Shown in pieces: positions 35,706 to 44,809 of a stretch of DNA of 64,000 nt. Source of the stretch: Bacteroidota bacterium (lineage in GTDB: Bacteria > Bacteroidota > Bacteroidia > Cytophagales > Cyclobacteriaceae); the NCBI GenBank assembly GCA_023428695.1, contig JAEYWY010000009.1, positions 1 to 64,000 of the forward strand, written 5' to 3'. The position numbers and the translations under genes are program-made. The notes beneath the pieces are model-generated. The model worked only from the letters and a program-made list of their open reading frames with translations. It was not told where the DNA came from and did no database searches. Every line of letters starts with the position of its first letter. The stretch's first letter is position 1.

Positions 35706-36656
35706 TTAATTCAGTGTTATGTTATTGGAGGTAAAAATTCTATTGCGGTCGTCGATGATAATGCATGCTACGCCACGGATTTGATTGATCATATGAAGTC
35801 CGGCGTGAACACCCATGACGGTGACAGGTGTAGCGAGTGCGTCGGATAACTCCGCCATTGGACTGATGATAGAGACACTTTTTATTCCTGTGACCGGGTA
35901 GCCGGTTTTCGGGTTGATCGTATGCGAGTATCGCTTGCCGTCTATGACTGTGAATTTTTCATAGTTGCCGGAGGTTGCGATCGCCATTTCCCGTAAAGGA
36001 AATGAAGAGAACGGCATCTTTGTATCGGGGTCGGCGATTCCGATTGTCCATGGACCTCCATTTGCCTGTGTGCCCCAAACCACAAGATCTCCGGAAGCAT
36101 TCACAACGCCGTTCTTGATTCCCATTTCGATGAGCACCTTCTTGCCGCGGTCTGCGGCGTATCCTTTTCCTATGCCGCCGAATCCGATCCTCATTCCCTT
36201 ATTCTTAAGGAACACCGTACAGTCGGATTCATTAAGTTCGATGTTTCTATAGTCGATGAGGCGAACCATCTTCTTTGCGACCTCGGGATCCGGAAGCGAC
36301 GTCATTGTCTGATCGAAGTTCCAGAGACGCTTATCGATCGAACCATACGTGATGTCGAATGCGCCCTGTGTCAGCTGCGAGATCCTGATTGATCGCTGAA
36401 TCAGATCGAACACTTCTTTATCCGCCTTTACGGGATGGATACCAGCCTGTTCGTTGATTTGATTTGTCTGGCTGTCCGGGCTAAACGTTGTCAACAGCGT
36501 TTCAATTCTCTTAATCTCCGTCACAGCCGTGTTGATGCAGTGCTTTGCCCATTCCTCATCCTCATGGACAATGGAAAAGCTAAAGATGTTTCCCATCAAC
36601 CTGGTTGAGTGTTTATGAACACGACTCTTCGCACCTACGGATACGCTATTTTCCAT
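35706..36656 (-). CDS. apbE: FAD:protein FMN transferase (ApbE), second copy
   Basis: A 316-residue ApbE with the expected motifs: LMGNIFSFSIV, FGGIGKGYAADRG, VNASGDLVVWG, ATSGNYE, HTINPKTGYPVTG and LSDALATPVTVMG. No clear signal peptide was found; the first 20 residues are polar (MENSVSVGAKSRVHKHS), unlike the other ApbE in this window. It overlaps the thioredoxin-like gene by 11 bases and is followed by DUF4266 and DUF3570. This is the cluster type linked in comparative work to extracytosolic flavinylation. Confidence 0.92.
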   Translation of the reverse strand: MENSVSVGAKSRVHKHSTRLMGNIFSFSIVHEDEEWAKHCINTAVTEIKRIETLLTTFSPDSQTNQINEQAGIHPVKADKEVFDLIQRSIRISQLTQGAFDITYGSIDKRLWNFDQTMTSLPDPEVAKKMVRLIDYRNIELNESDCTVFLKNKGMRIGFGGIGKGYAADRGKKVLIEMGIKNGVVNASGDLVVWGTQANGGPWTIGIADPDTKMPFSSFPLREMAIATSGNYEKFTVIDGKRYSHTINPKTGYPVTGIKSVSIISPMAELSDALATPVTVMGVHAGLHMINQIRGVACIIIDDRNRIFTSNNITLN

Positions 36657-37080
36657 GTGTTCCGGATCGAAGTTCGCTTACAAATTCTTCGACTGTCATT
36701 TTCGGGTAGCCATCCCACTCATGGATCACTTTGCCATTTGAATCCAGCAGGATGGTAAGCGGAAATTTCCCATGCGGGTTGAACCGTTCAGCGAGTTTTT
36801 CATTGTGATCCTTCTGCTTTGCCTCCAACTGATTCTTTTTTAGCCTGGGAAAATCGACTCTGACAAGAACCAGATTTGTATTTGCAAAATCCTGAAATAG
36901 TTGTGTTTCAAAAACTTCCTTTTTCATTTTTATACACGGCCCGCACCAGTCCGAACCGGAAAAATTTAACAATATGTATTGATCTTTTTCTCTGGCTACT
37001 TCTTTTGCTTTTTCGAAGTCCGTAAGCCATTCTGCGTTGGTGAGCAGAACAAATGGAATAATCAGGTTTAGTAGTTTCAT
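36646..37080 (-). CDS. Thioredoxin-family protein
   Basis: A 144-residue thioredoxin-fold protein with Cys46-Gly-Pro-Cys49 in the context FSGSDWCGPCIKMKKEVF, and the cis-Pro region KFPLTILLDSNGKVIHEWDGYPKMTVEEF. A hydrophobic N terminus (MKLLNLIIPFVLLT) suggests export. It is the first gene of the thioredoxin-ApbE-DUF4266-DUF3570 cluster, with an 11-base overlap into ApbE. It probably handles disulfides or redox state of the exported partners. Confidence 0.9.
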   Translation of the reverse strand: MKLLNLIIPFVLLTNAEWLTDFEKAKEVAREKDQYILLNFSGSDWCGPCIKMKKEVFETQLFQDFANTNLVLVRVDFPRLKKNQLEAKQKDHNEKLAERFNPHGKFPLTILLDSNGKVIHEWDGYPKMTVEEFVSELRSGTHGK

Positions 37081-37352
37081 ATATGAATATTGTTTTCTAA
37101 AGACATTTGCAGTTCAATTGTCGGGTAAGCAGTCTGCGTCGGGTGATTCGGGATTCCACGACCAGAGGTGTGACTGTCGGTGTCCACATTGCGGGTAATT
37201 ATCTTATCTCATGCCTTTGAATATCCACGCCTTAAATCGCGGCGCAGTTCAGTGGCCGGTGCAAAGATTTCAAGTGTGGCTTGAGTATGCTGGAATTGAT
37301 TGCCCGTTCGCGAGCAAGTTGTCAGAATATTACCTGTGGAGCAGGGACAGGA

Positions 37353-37745
37353 TCAGGCACGAGGCGGCTGCCATACCTGGGAAGAAATTTCGGAGGGAAA
37401 AAATGTGTCGTGATACACGCATTCAATTTTCACGACGGCCGCGTAGTCTGACTCTGGCAGGGCGACAACAGGTTCCTGATAGAATTGAAAGAAGGACCGG
37501 TGGAGTTGTCGTTTAGAAAAAGGAAGTTTCTGATGGTCCGAGGGTGTGCTGGCCAGGTGGTTCGAATCACAATAATGCAAAACCAAAAATCCCGCGAAGC
37601 CGATTTCCGGAGATGTTTTACGGTGTTCGTTGAAATGATCCACCAGCTCAGGCAGATTGGAGATGTCAGCCAGGTTCACATCGGGGAACAATGCCTCCAA
37701 TGTGAGAACTGAGCACAAAGCGATAATCATCGCGTTTTTGACCAT
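37353..37745 (-). CDS. Small exported protein linked to metal efflux (paralogue 1)
   Basis: A 130-residue protein with a hydrophobic N terminus. It resembles the protein at 44228-44614: ISNLPELVDHFNEHRKTSPEIGFAGFLVLHY matches its VPTLVSHFLEHKQRDPNVSFIQFLGAHY, and both then have a charged D/H stretch, LPF, and FFQ near residue 85-95. Such proteins sit next to CusA/CzcA genes in Bacteroidota, but I know no assigned function. The conserved His residues (DHF, EH, HY) could bind metal. It lies 136 bases beyond the VIT1 gene stop, on the same strand. The stretch 37081-37352 shows no gene. Confidence 0.65.
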   Translation of the reverse strand: MVKNAMIIALCSVLTLEALFPDVNLADISNLPELVDHFNEHRKTSPEIGFAGFLVLHYCDSNHLASTPSDHQKLPFSKRQLHRSFFQFYQEPVVALPESDYAAVVKIECVYHDTFFPSEISSQVWQPPRA

Positions 37746-37880
37746 ATCACTAATCTACCTTATTTTGATTTGAAACGCAGGCGGACGCTGATTATTTTAT
37801 TTCAACCTTCATCGGCCTACAAATAGTTCCCCGGCAGGGTGGACCCGGGCGCGACGCTAACCAGCGCGATGCTTCACCTT

Positions 37881-38627
37881 CTAGATATTGACTCCAAAAA
37901 TATAGCCGACCAATGCCGACAAGACCATTGCAATGGTTCCCCATATGACAATTCGTGCTACCGCTTTGATTACACTTGATCCCCCTGTCTTTGCAGAAAT
38001 CGCCCCAAGAATTATCAGTGAGAGAATGGTAAATCCATAGAGGAAATATTCCATGCTACTGACCGGCGCAAAGACGGTAACAACCAAAGGGAGCACCCCG
38101 CCGACGGTAAAGGCCGCTCCTGATGCGAACGCTGCTTGTGTCGGTCGGGCCTGGGTGACTTCATTGATGCCGAGTTCATCCCGAATGTGGGCGCCTAAAG
38201 CATCTGCTTCGGTCAATTCCCGGGCAACCTGCATCGCCGTTTCCTTTTTCAAACCCCTTCTTTCGTATATCTGAGCAAGTATCTTCAATTCTTCTTCCGG
38301 CATCGTTGCGAGCTCAAGCTTCTCACGTTCGATGTCAGCTTTCTCGACATCCGTCTGTGAACTAACGGACACATACTCGCCTGCCGCCATGGACAGCGCG
38401 CCCGCGACGAGACCAGCGGTTGTTGCCAGCAATATTGGTTCTCGCGTGGTACTGGCAGCCGCGACGCCGATCGCAAGGCTTGATATGGAAATAATGCCAT
38501 CATTTGCGCCAAGTACCGCCGCGCGCAGCCAGTTGCTACGGTGTATATAATGGCTGTCCAGATAGTTGTCGATAGTGATCATCGGTGTTTGTGATTCCAG
38601 ATTTTGTCGCTCTTTCATATTATTCAT
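37881..38627 (-). CDS. VIT1/CCC1-family iron/manganese transporter
   Basis: A 248-residue protein with the VIT1 pattern: HRSNWLRAAVLGANDGIISISSLAIGVA, AGLVAGALSMAAGEYVSVSSQTDVEKADIEREK and LKKETAMQVARELTEADALGAH, then three C-terminal membrane segments ending GYIFGVNI. The family moves Fe2+/Mn2+ across membranes. The start at 38627 was chosen because a perfect palindrome overlaps the next upstream ATG at 38654. It follows the CusB-like adaptor gene on the same strand. A truncated copy of its 3' end lies at 19807-20043. Confidence 0.9.
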   Translation of the reverse strand: MNNMKERQNLESQTPMITIDNYLDSHYIHRSNWLRAAVLGANDGIISISSLAIGVAAASTTREPILLATTAGLVAGALSMAAGEYVSVSSQTDVEKADIEREKLELATMPEEELKILAQIYERRGLKKETAMQVARELTEADALGAHIRDELGINEVTQARPTQAAFASGAAFTVGGVLPLVVTVFAPVSSMEYFLYGFTILSLIILGAISAKTGGSSVIKAVARIVIWGTIAMVLSALVGYIFGVNI

Positions 38628-38637
38628 GTTAACATTT

Positions 38638-38655
38638 TTTGCAGACGTCTGCAAA
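38638..38655. promoter_or_regulatory. Perfect 18-base palindrome before the VIT1 gene
   Basis: TTTGCAGACGTCTGCAAA is an exact palindrome between the CusB-like stop and the VIT1 start. It is a candidate operator for a dimeric regulator, probably metal-responsive. It might instead act as an intercistronic hairpin. Confidence 0.5.
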
Positions 38656-38670
38656 CTGAATACCTCACAT

Positions 38671-39798
38671 CTATTCTTCCGAAACGCTTTTTAGTTTCAT
38701 AAGCAAACTGTATGCATTACTCAACACTAAGTTCGTGTCGGATTTCAAATTGACGATCTCAATAAATCCGTGGCTGCTCATTCCAGTTTCTACGGGAATC
38801 ATTTCAAAGGTATCGGGCTGTTTGTTCACAAACACGTAACTCTTATTATCCCAGCTTACAACTGCGTCTTCGGGCACCGCTGCAACTTCTCCACGTGCTA
38901 ATTCAAACTCTCCGTTTACAAACATGCCGGGCATTAACGTGCCATCGGACTTTTGAAGTTTGCAGATAACTTGTGTTGAGCGTTCGCCATCGAGGCGTTT
39001 ATTGATGGTGTGTACCGTAGCGACATATTCCTTATCGGGAGCAGATGTCGTGGTAAAGGTAAGTTTTTGACCGGGATAAACGTACGCTATGTCCTTCTCG
39101 AAGACAGTAACACTGACCTGGAGTTCACGCCCATCCAATAAGTCAAAGAGTACGTCTGCGGGATTCACATACTTTCCAACGTTCACAAATATTTCCGACA
39201 CAAACCCATCGATTGGTGAATAAATGTTTACAGTACGTGATATGTTGTCCTCGTTTAATGTCCGGGGATTAATGCTGATCAGTTGCAACTTCTCACCAAG
39301 GGCGCGCACAAGGATTTTTTGACTCTTATAATCCGACAGGACTTGTTGATAAGATTTATCGCTAATCGATTTGTCCGCGTTGAGGTCGCGCTGTCTGTTA
39401 AAGTCAACCTCCAAAAATTCGAGTCTGTTAACTGCCGTGAGGTAGTCTTGTTGCAGCTGAATGTACTGAGGATCCTCCATGACGACAAGCACATGGCCTC
39501 GTCTGACCCGGGATCCCGGAAGCACGTCCATCTTTTTGACAAATCCGCCTAATGGATTACTGATGGAAACTCGATTCGATGGCGGAACGTCAATGACGCC
39601 GGTTACTTTTAACGTTGAGGTCATTTCCTTACGTTCAGGTTGCCCCACAGTTATCTGTGCATTCTTCATTTGTTCCTGTGTCAACTGAACTATGTTTTCA
39701 GAGGCGGTTGGGGTGGATGTCGATTCCTGGTCATTTTCGTTTGTAACACATCCTATCGCCAAAAAAGTAAGCGATAATATTATTGCAGTTGTTTTCAT
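38671..39798 (-). CDS. CusB-like periplasmic adaptor of RND metal efflux
   Basis: A 375-residue membrane-fusion protein with a lipoprotein signal (FLAIGCVTNE). Residues about 55-240 hold the biotinyl-lipoyl-like hairpin (VSISNPLGGFVKKMDVLPGSRVRRGHVLVVMEDP, then the coiled coil and VNIYSPIDGFVSEIFVNVGKYVNPADVLF), followed by beta-barrel and membrane-proximal domains. The ATG at 39798 precedes the signal; the longer frame would overlap the CusA gene. It is 13 bases downstream of the CusA-TolC gene and must bridge pump and channel. Confidence 0.93.
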   Translation of the reverse strand: MKTTAIILSLTFLAIGCVTNENDQESTSTPTASENIVQLTQEQMKNAQITVGQPERKEMTSTLKVTGVIDVPPSNRVSISNPLGGFVKKMDVLPGSRVRRGHVLVVMEDPQYIQLQQDYLTAVNRLEFLEVDFNRQRDLNADKSISDKSYQQVLSDYKSQKILVRALGEKLQLISINPRTLNEDNISRTVNIYSPIDGFVSEIFVNVGKYVNPADVLFDLLDGRELQVSVTVFEKDIAYVYPGQKLTFTTTSAPDKEYVATVHTINKRLDGERSTQVICKLQKSDGTLMPGMFVNGEFELARGEVAAVPEDAVVSWDNKSYVFVNKQPDTFEMIPVETGMSSHGFIEIVNLKSDTNLVLSNAYSLLMKLKSVSEE

Positions 39799-39811
39799 CT
39801 CCTTATCTGTT

Positions 39812-42800
39812 CTAATTTCCAAGTAGTTTTTCAATTTCAAACGCAGCCTGATTTTGGCGCTGAATAGCATCAAGGTAGTCGACCCGTACCTGAATGGCCT
39901 GGTTCACGAGTATTACCCATTCGAGATACCCGATATCGCCGGAGTTCAATCGTTTAGACGCTGTTGATAAAATGCTGTTGGCATTGTTTAACAGACTTTG
40001 TTGGTACATAGAGACCTGCCGCTGCGTCTCGTCAAAAAGATTAATGTAGTTCTTCAACTGTGTTTCCACCTTCCGACGCATGGCCAGGTCTGCTGTCTCC
40101 TGCATTTGTAGCTGTGCCTGTGAGGCCTGAATGCGCCCTCGCTGCGCGCGATGGAACAACGGTACGCCTACTCCCAGGGTGATGTATGAGAACCGATCGC
40201 TTCTGGAAAAATACGTCTCCTGTTCATTGACGATTTGCGAGCCGACAAAGGAAATGTTGTTGTACCCAAGTGTAAGCGTCGGGGAAAGCCGGCTTTTCTG
40301 TAGTTTAACTTCGGCTTTGGTACGGTCAAGAAGTGCTTCCTCCAACTGGATGAATGGACTTTGTGAAATCGAGGTATCGACCAGGACCATAGGATAGATC
40401 AAGTCGTTGGACCGGGGCACCATCAATACGTCTGTATTCAGGAGCAATCGAAAATCATTTAGCCTGGTATTGTAATCGATCCGAACCAGATTCAGCTGAT
40501 TCAAAATTTGCTGTCTCTGGTTCATTGCAGTCGCACTCTCCAACACGTCAGCATCGCCAAGTTTAAAGCGTCTCTCGGTTTTGTTTTGGAATTGATGATA
40601 AAGCGTATCAGCCTGAACCAGCAGTGCAATCCGTTGCTGATAGAGCAGTAATTCATAAAACAGGTTCCTTACTTCTGCTTTGAGTTGGGCTTCATTCAGG
40701 CGTAATCCAGCCTGGCTCACTACAAAGTTCGACTGATTAACGTCAGACTGCTTTTTGTAGACCGTTGGGAAATCGAAAGTTTGAAATACGGAAAACTTGT
40801 TGTCAATAGCCGTGCTATTCACGTGTCCATACTCAAATTCAAGTTCGGTCAGAGCAGGGTCAAAGCTTGTTTTCTTCAACCGTTCAAAATAGGATGTATT
40901 CAGTCTGCTTATGTTAACCTGCGGATTGTTTTTGACAGCTGTCGATAGCGCATCCTCCAGTGAAATATTGTTTTGTCCCTGAACACCGGAGATGCTCATG
41001 AATGTAAGCAGGCCAATCAGTACAGCTATGGATTTATTTGGAATTTTCATTGTGTATTTTTCGACCTGGTCATATAATACCGGAAGTACAAACAGCGTGA
41101 GCAGCGTTGAAACCATCAAGCCACCAATGACCACGGTAGCCAGCGGTTTCTGTACTTCTGCACCTGCACCTGTGCTCACTGCCATCGGAATGAAACCAAA
41201 TGAAGGAACAAAAGCTGTCATTAGAATTGCCCGGAGTTTTGATTTTGTGGAATGAACGATAATGCGCCTGGTATCATGCCAGCCTTCATTTCTTAACCGC
41301 GTGAATTCTGATACAAGAAGGATTCCATTGAGTACAGCAACGCCAAAAAGCGCAATGAAGCCCACACCTGCGCTTATGCTGAAGGGCATATCTCTAAGCC
41401 ACAAAGAAAAGACTCCACCCATAGCAGATAACGGGATGGCGCTGTAGACAAGCAATCCATGTTTAACGGAGCCAAAGGCGAAATACAACAGCACAAAGAT
41501 TAGCGCCAATGCGACCGGTACGACGATAGTAAGACGTTCCTTCGCCGCATTAAGATTTTCAAATGCACCTCCATACGTGATTGAGTACCCTGGCGGCAAT
41601 TTCAATTCGGTGTCGACTTTGCCTTGCAGTTCCTCCACAATTGTCTGAACATCACGTCCACGTACGTTGAATCCGACTACGATACGACGCCTTGTGTTTT
41701 CTCGTTGAATTTGATTGGGTCCGACGATCTCATCAATCTCAGCAACCTGGTATAATGGAATTTGCGTCGTTGCGTCTACCGGAATAAGAAGGTTTTCGAT
41801 GTCGCGCAGGTTCTTGCGGGAATCTTTTTCAAGCCTGACGACCAGATCAAAACGCCGTTCACCTTCGTAGACAAGGCCTGCACTCTGTCCGGCAAATGCT
41901 GCGTTCACTGTTTTGTTTACGTCTCTTACTCTGAGCCCGTACATAGCCATGGCATTACGATCATAGCTGATGACAACCTGTGGCATGCCGGTGACCGTCT
42001 CGACATATAGATTACTCGAGCCATCCACTTTCGAAATGATTTCACCCAGTCGTTTAGCGTAGACCGCCAATGTATCCAGGTCTTCACCGAATATCTTGCA
42101 TACAACATCCTGTCGTGCGCCAGTCATCAGTTCATTGAACCGCATTTGCACCGGAAACTGAAACCCGAAGCTCAGTCCGGGGATGTCAGCCAGTTCTTTC
42201 CCCATCTTTTCCGAAAGCTCATCGAATGATTTTGCCGATACCCAGTCCTTCTTGTCTTTCAGGATGACCATCATATCGGATGCTTCCAATGGCATCGGAT
42301 CGACCGGGATCTCGGCGCTACCGATTTTTGTGACAACCTTTTCAACTTCCGGAAAACGCTCCAATAGAATCTGTGCCGACTTCTGAGTCGTATTGATCGT
42401 ATTTGTCAGATTACTTCCTGTCAGGAGTCGTGTGTCAACTGCAAAATCGCCCTCTTCCAGTTCGGGGATAAATTCGCCTCCAAGGCGACTCAACATCACC
42501 ATCGCCAGGATGGACACGACGAACGTAGTGGCGAGTGTTATTTTTGGAATTGACAGGATGTATTTGAGTAAAGGCTGATACTTGCGTTCGAGCCAGGCAA
42601 TCATTTTATCAGCAAGTGTTTTACGATGGTTGAGCTTTTTGCTAAGGAATAGAGAACTCACCATTGGTACATATGTAATCGAGAGTATGAAGGCTCCGAG
42701 TATTGCAAATGCGACTGTCAAAGCCATTGGTTTAAACATCTTCCCTTCAATCCCTTCGAGGGTGAGAATGGGAACGTACACAATCAGTATGATGATCTGA

Positions 42801-44164
42801 CTGAATACGGCGGAGCGGATCATGGATGTAGTCGAATGCCCTACTTCATCATTCATCTGACTTTGCGATAACAATCCAATTTTTGCAAAGTGTTTTGAGT
42901 GTTGGAATCGGTGTAGAATCGCTTCAACGACAATCACAGAACCATCCACAATAATTCCAAAATCGATGGCGCCCAGGCTCATGAGGTTGCCGCCTACGCC
43001 AAAATGGTTCATCAGAATGATGGCGAAAAGCATCGACAGCGGGATGACTGAGGAAACGATAAGACCTGCGCGGAAATTTCCAAGAAAGAACACCAGGACG
43101 AATACAACGATGAGTGCACCTTCAATCAGGTTGGTCTTGACCGTGGTGATCGCGTTGTTAACCATTTTGGTGCGATCGAGAAAGGGTTCGATTACGACTC
43201 CCTCAGGAAGCGACTTCTGAATCTCCTCGATCTTCGCCTTTACGCTCTTGACAACCGCGGACGAATTCTCTCCTTTAAGCATCATGACAACAGCACCGGC
43301 TACTTCCCCTTCAGCATTGTAACACATGGCGCCGTATCTCGTGGCGAAACCATAACCGACATTCGCCACATCGCGCATCAATACAGGAGCACCATTAGGC
43401 AGCTTCCTGATAACAATTTTTTCGATGTCAGGGATGCCTCTGGTCAGACCTTCGGTGCGTATGTATAAAACAGTAGGTCCTTTTTCAATGTAGGCGCCGC
43501 CGGTGTTTTCGTTGTTGCTTTCCAGTGCACCGAATACATCGGCAATCGTAACCCCATACGCTTTCAGCTTTTCCGATTTGACTGCGATTTCATACTGCTT
43601 CAACTTTCCTCCAAAGCTGCTCACGTCTGCAACTCCGGGTGTTCCCATCAGTTGTCGTCTTACGATCCAGTCCTGAATTGTGCGAAGCTCCATTGCATCA
43701 TAGCGATGCTCGTAGCCTTTCTTCGGTCGCAGGACGTATTGATAAATTTCGCCCAGACCTGTTGTAACAGGTGCCATTTCCGGTGAGCCAATTCCATCCG
43801 GTATTGTTTGTCGGATTTGAAGTAACCGTTCACTGATTTGCTGCCGTGCCCAATACACATCGATGTCATCGTGAAAGACGACAGTCACTAATGACAATCC
43901 GAACCTCGAAAAACTGCGCATATTTTTCAGCCCGGGTATATTGCTGCAGGATTGTTCAATGGGAAATGTAATGAGTCGCTCGACGTCGGTTGCTCCCAGG
44001 GAAGGAGAAACGGTTATGATCTGCACCTGATTATCAGTAATATCTGGCACGGCATCAATTGGAAGTCGTGCCAACTCCCTGGCTCCCCATGCGATCAGGG
44101 TTATCGTAAAGAGGCCGATAATAAATTTGTTTTCAATTGAAAATCGAATGATTCTTTCAAGCAT
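39812..44164 (-). CDS. CusA/CzcA heavy-metal RND pump fused to a TolC-like outer-membrane factor
   Basis: A 1450-residue fusion. Residues 1 to about 1030 are an HME-RND pump: signature starts (RFSIENKFIIGLF), PVTTGLGEIYQY, the TM4 proton-relay motif DFGIIVDGSVIVVEAI, GEFIPELEEGDFA and a C-terminal helix bundle. Residues about 1040-1450 form a TolC/CusC-type outer-membrane factor with its own signal-like segment (ALSTAVKNNPQ, FELLLYQQRIALL, coiled coils, LNSGDIGYLEWV). Separate CusA and CusC genes are the rule in Proteobacteria; the fusion is common in Bacteroidota. Substrates are probably Cu+/Ag+ or Zn2+/Co2+/Cd2+; sequence alone does not decide. Confidence 0.92.
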   Translation of the reverse strand: MLERIIRFSIENKFIIGLFTITLIAWGARELARLPIDAVPDITDNQVQIITVSPSLGATDVERLITFPIEQSCSNIPGLKNMRSFSRFGLSLVTVVFHDDIDVYWARQQISERLLQIRQTIPDGIGSPEMAPVTTGLGEIYQYVLRPKKGYEHRYDAMELRTIQDWIVRRQLMGTPGVADVSSFGGKLKQYEIAVKSEKLKAYGVTIADVFGALESNNENTGGAYIEKGPTVLYIRTEGLTRGIPDIEKIVIRKLPNGAPVLMRDVANVGYGFATRYGAMCYNAEGEVAGAVVMMLKGENSSAVVKSVKAKIEEIQKSLPEGVVIEPFLDRTKMVNNAITTVKTNLIEGALIVVFVLVFFLGNFRAGLIVSSVIPLSMLFAIILMNHFGVGGNLMSLGAIDFGIIVDGSVIVVEAILHRFQHSKHFAKIGLLSQSQMNDEVGHSTTSMIRSAVFSQIIILIVYVPILTLEGIEGKMFKPMALTVAFAILGAFILSITYVPMVSSLFLSKKLNHRKTLADKMIAWLERKYQPLLKYILSIPKITLATTFVVSILAMVMLSRLGGEFIPELEEGDFAVDTRLLTGSNLTNTINTTQKSAQILLERFPEVEKVVTKIGSAEIPVDPMPLEASDMMVILKDKKDWVSAKSFDELSEKMGKELADIPGLSFGFQFPVQMRFNELMTGARQDVVCKIFGEDLDTLAVYAKRLGEIISKVDGSSNLYVETVTGMPQVVISYDRNAMAMYGLRVRDVNKTVNAAFAGQSAGLVYEGERRFDLVVRLEKDSRKNLRDIENLLIPVDATTQIPLYQVAEIDEIVGPNQIQRENTRRRIVVGFNVRGRDVQTIVEELQGKVDTELKLPPGYSITYGGAFENLNAAKERLTIVVPVALALIFVLLYFAFGSVKHGLLVYSAIPLSAMGGVFSLWLRDMPFSISAGVGFIALFGVAVLNGILLVSEFTRLRNEGWHDTRRIIVHSTKSKLRAILMTAFVPSFGFIPMAVSTGAGAEVQKPLATVVIGGLMVSTLLTLFVLPVLYDQVEKYTMKIPNKSIAVLIGLLTFMSISGVQGQNNISLEDALSTAVKNNPQVNISRLNTSYFERLKKTSFDPALTELEFEYGHVNSTAIDNKFSVFQTFDFPTVYKKQSDVNQSNFVVSQAGLRLNEAQLKAEVRNLFYELLLYQQRIALLVQADTLYHQFQNKTERRFKLGDADVLESATAMNQRQQILNQLNLVRIDYNTRLNDFRLLLNTDVLMVPRSNDLIYPMVLVDTSISQSPFIQLEEALLDRTKAEVKLQKSRLSPTLTLGYNNISFVGSQIVNEQETYFSRSDRFSYITLGVGVPLFHRAQRGRIQASQAQLQMQETADLAMRRKVETQLKNYINLFDETQRQVSMYQQSLLNNANSILSTASKRLNSGDIGYLEWVILVNQAIQVRVDYLDAIQRQNQAAFEIEKLLGN

Positions 44165-44227
44165 AACTTTTAAATGAGGAATTGAGGAAATAGCAAATTG
44201 GCTACACGCGCAGGGCGGTAGGCTTTA

Positions 44228-44614
44228 TTAACAGCATGCTCTTTGAGGGGGCCTGAAAAGAGAGTCGAGATAGTTGTTGAAAAATTTGTCGGTATGGCGA
44301 AACACAGGAAACTCAATCCCTTTCCGAACCGGGAGTAACTGAGGTTGTTCGAGCTGGAAGAATAGTAGCGGCGAAGCGTGTGAAAAAAATGGCTTCTTAA
44401 ACGGGAGTTGCATATCCCTGTCCTGATCTCCATCGTCCCCGTGATCATTCCAATAGTGAGCGCCCAGAAATTGAATGAATGACACGTTAGGATCACGCTG
44501 TTTGTGCTCAAGGAAATGACTTACCAGGGTAGGAACCCGGTAAATTTGTTGCAGGGTCAGGGCATTAACGCCTACGACAAAGAGCAGCACAAATAAAGTA
44601 GCCTTGAACCTCAC
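44228..44614 (-). CDS. Small exported protein linked to metal efflux (paralogue 2)
   Basis: A 128-residue protein with a signal-like N terminus (ATLFVLLFVVGVNA), 63 bases before the CusA-TolC gene and probably cotranscribed with it. It shares the pattern V-LVSHFLEH...FLGAHYWND, an Asp/His-rich stretch, LPF and FFQ with the paralogue at 37353-37745. The D/H-rich stretch (NDHGDDGDQDRD) could bind metal. No named family is known to me. Confidence 0.7.
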   Translation of the reverse strand: MRFKATLFVLLFVVGVNALTLQQIYRVPTLVSHFLEHKQRDPNVSFIQFLGAHYWNDHGDDGDQDRDMQLPFKKPFFSHASPLLFFQLEQPQLLPVRKGIEFPVFRHTDKFFNNYLDSLFRPPQRACC

Positions 44615-44671
44615 GAGTTAACAATACGAAACAGTCTTGAAAAAAATACTTTGATAAATGGGTTAAGTAGT

Positions 44672-44809
44672 CTAATGACTCGCGTTCAGGTCAATCCCTT
44701 GCAAAATGACGCAGATGAGCATAACCAACAAAACGATAATCACGCCGATAAAGAATATGGCATTAAGTACCATATCCCGGAACCTGGTTCCCTTTTTTTT
44801 ATCGGACAT
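44672..44809 (-). CDS. 45-residue single-pass membrane peptide
   Basis: This short frame reads MSDKKKGTRFRDMVLNAIFF, then a strongly hydrophobic helix of about 20 residues (GVIIVLLVMLICVIL), and a polar tail ending NASH and TAG. A basic N terminus followed by one helix is typical of real small membrane proteins. It lies upstream of, and on the same strand as, the metal-efflux genes. The role is unknown. The rest of 44810-45035 shows no gene. Confidence 0.6.
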   Translation of the reverse strand: MSDKKKGTRFRDMVLNAIFFIGVIIVLLVMLICVILQGIDLNASH

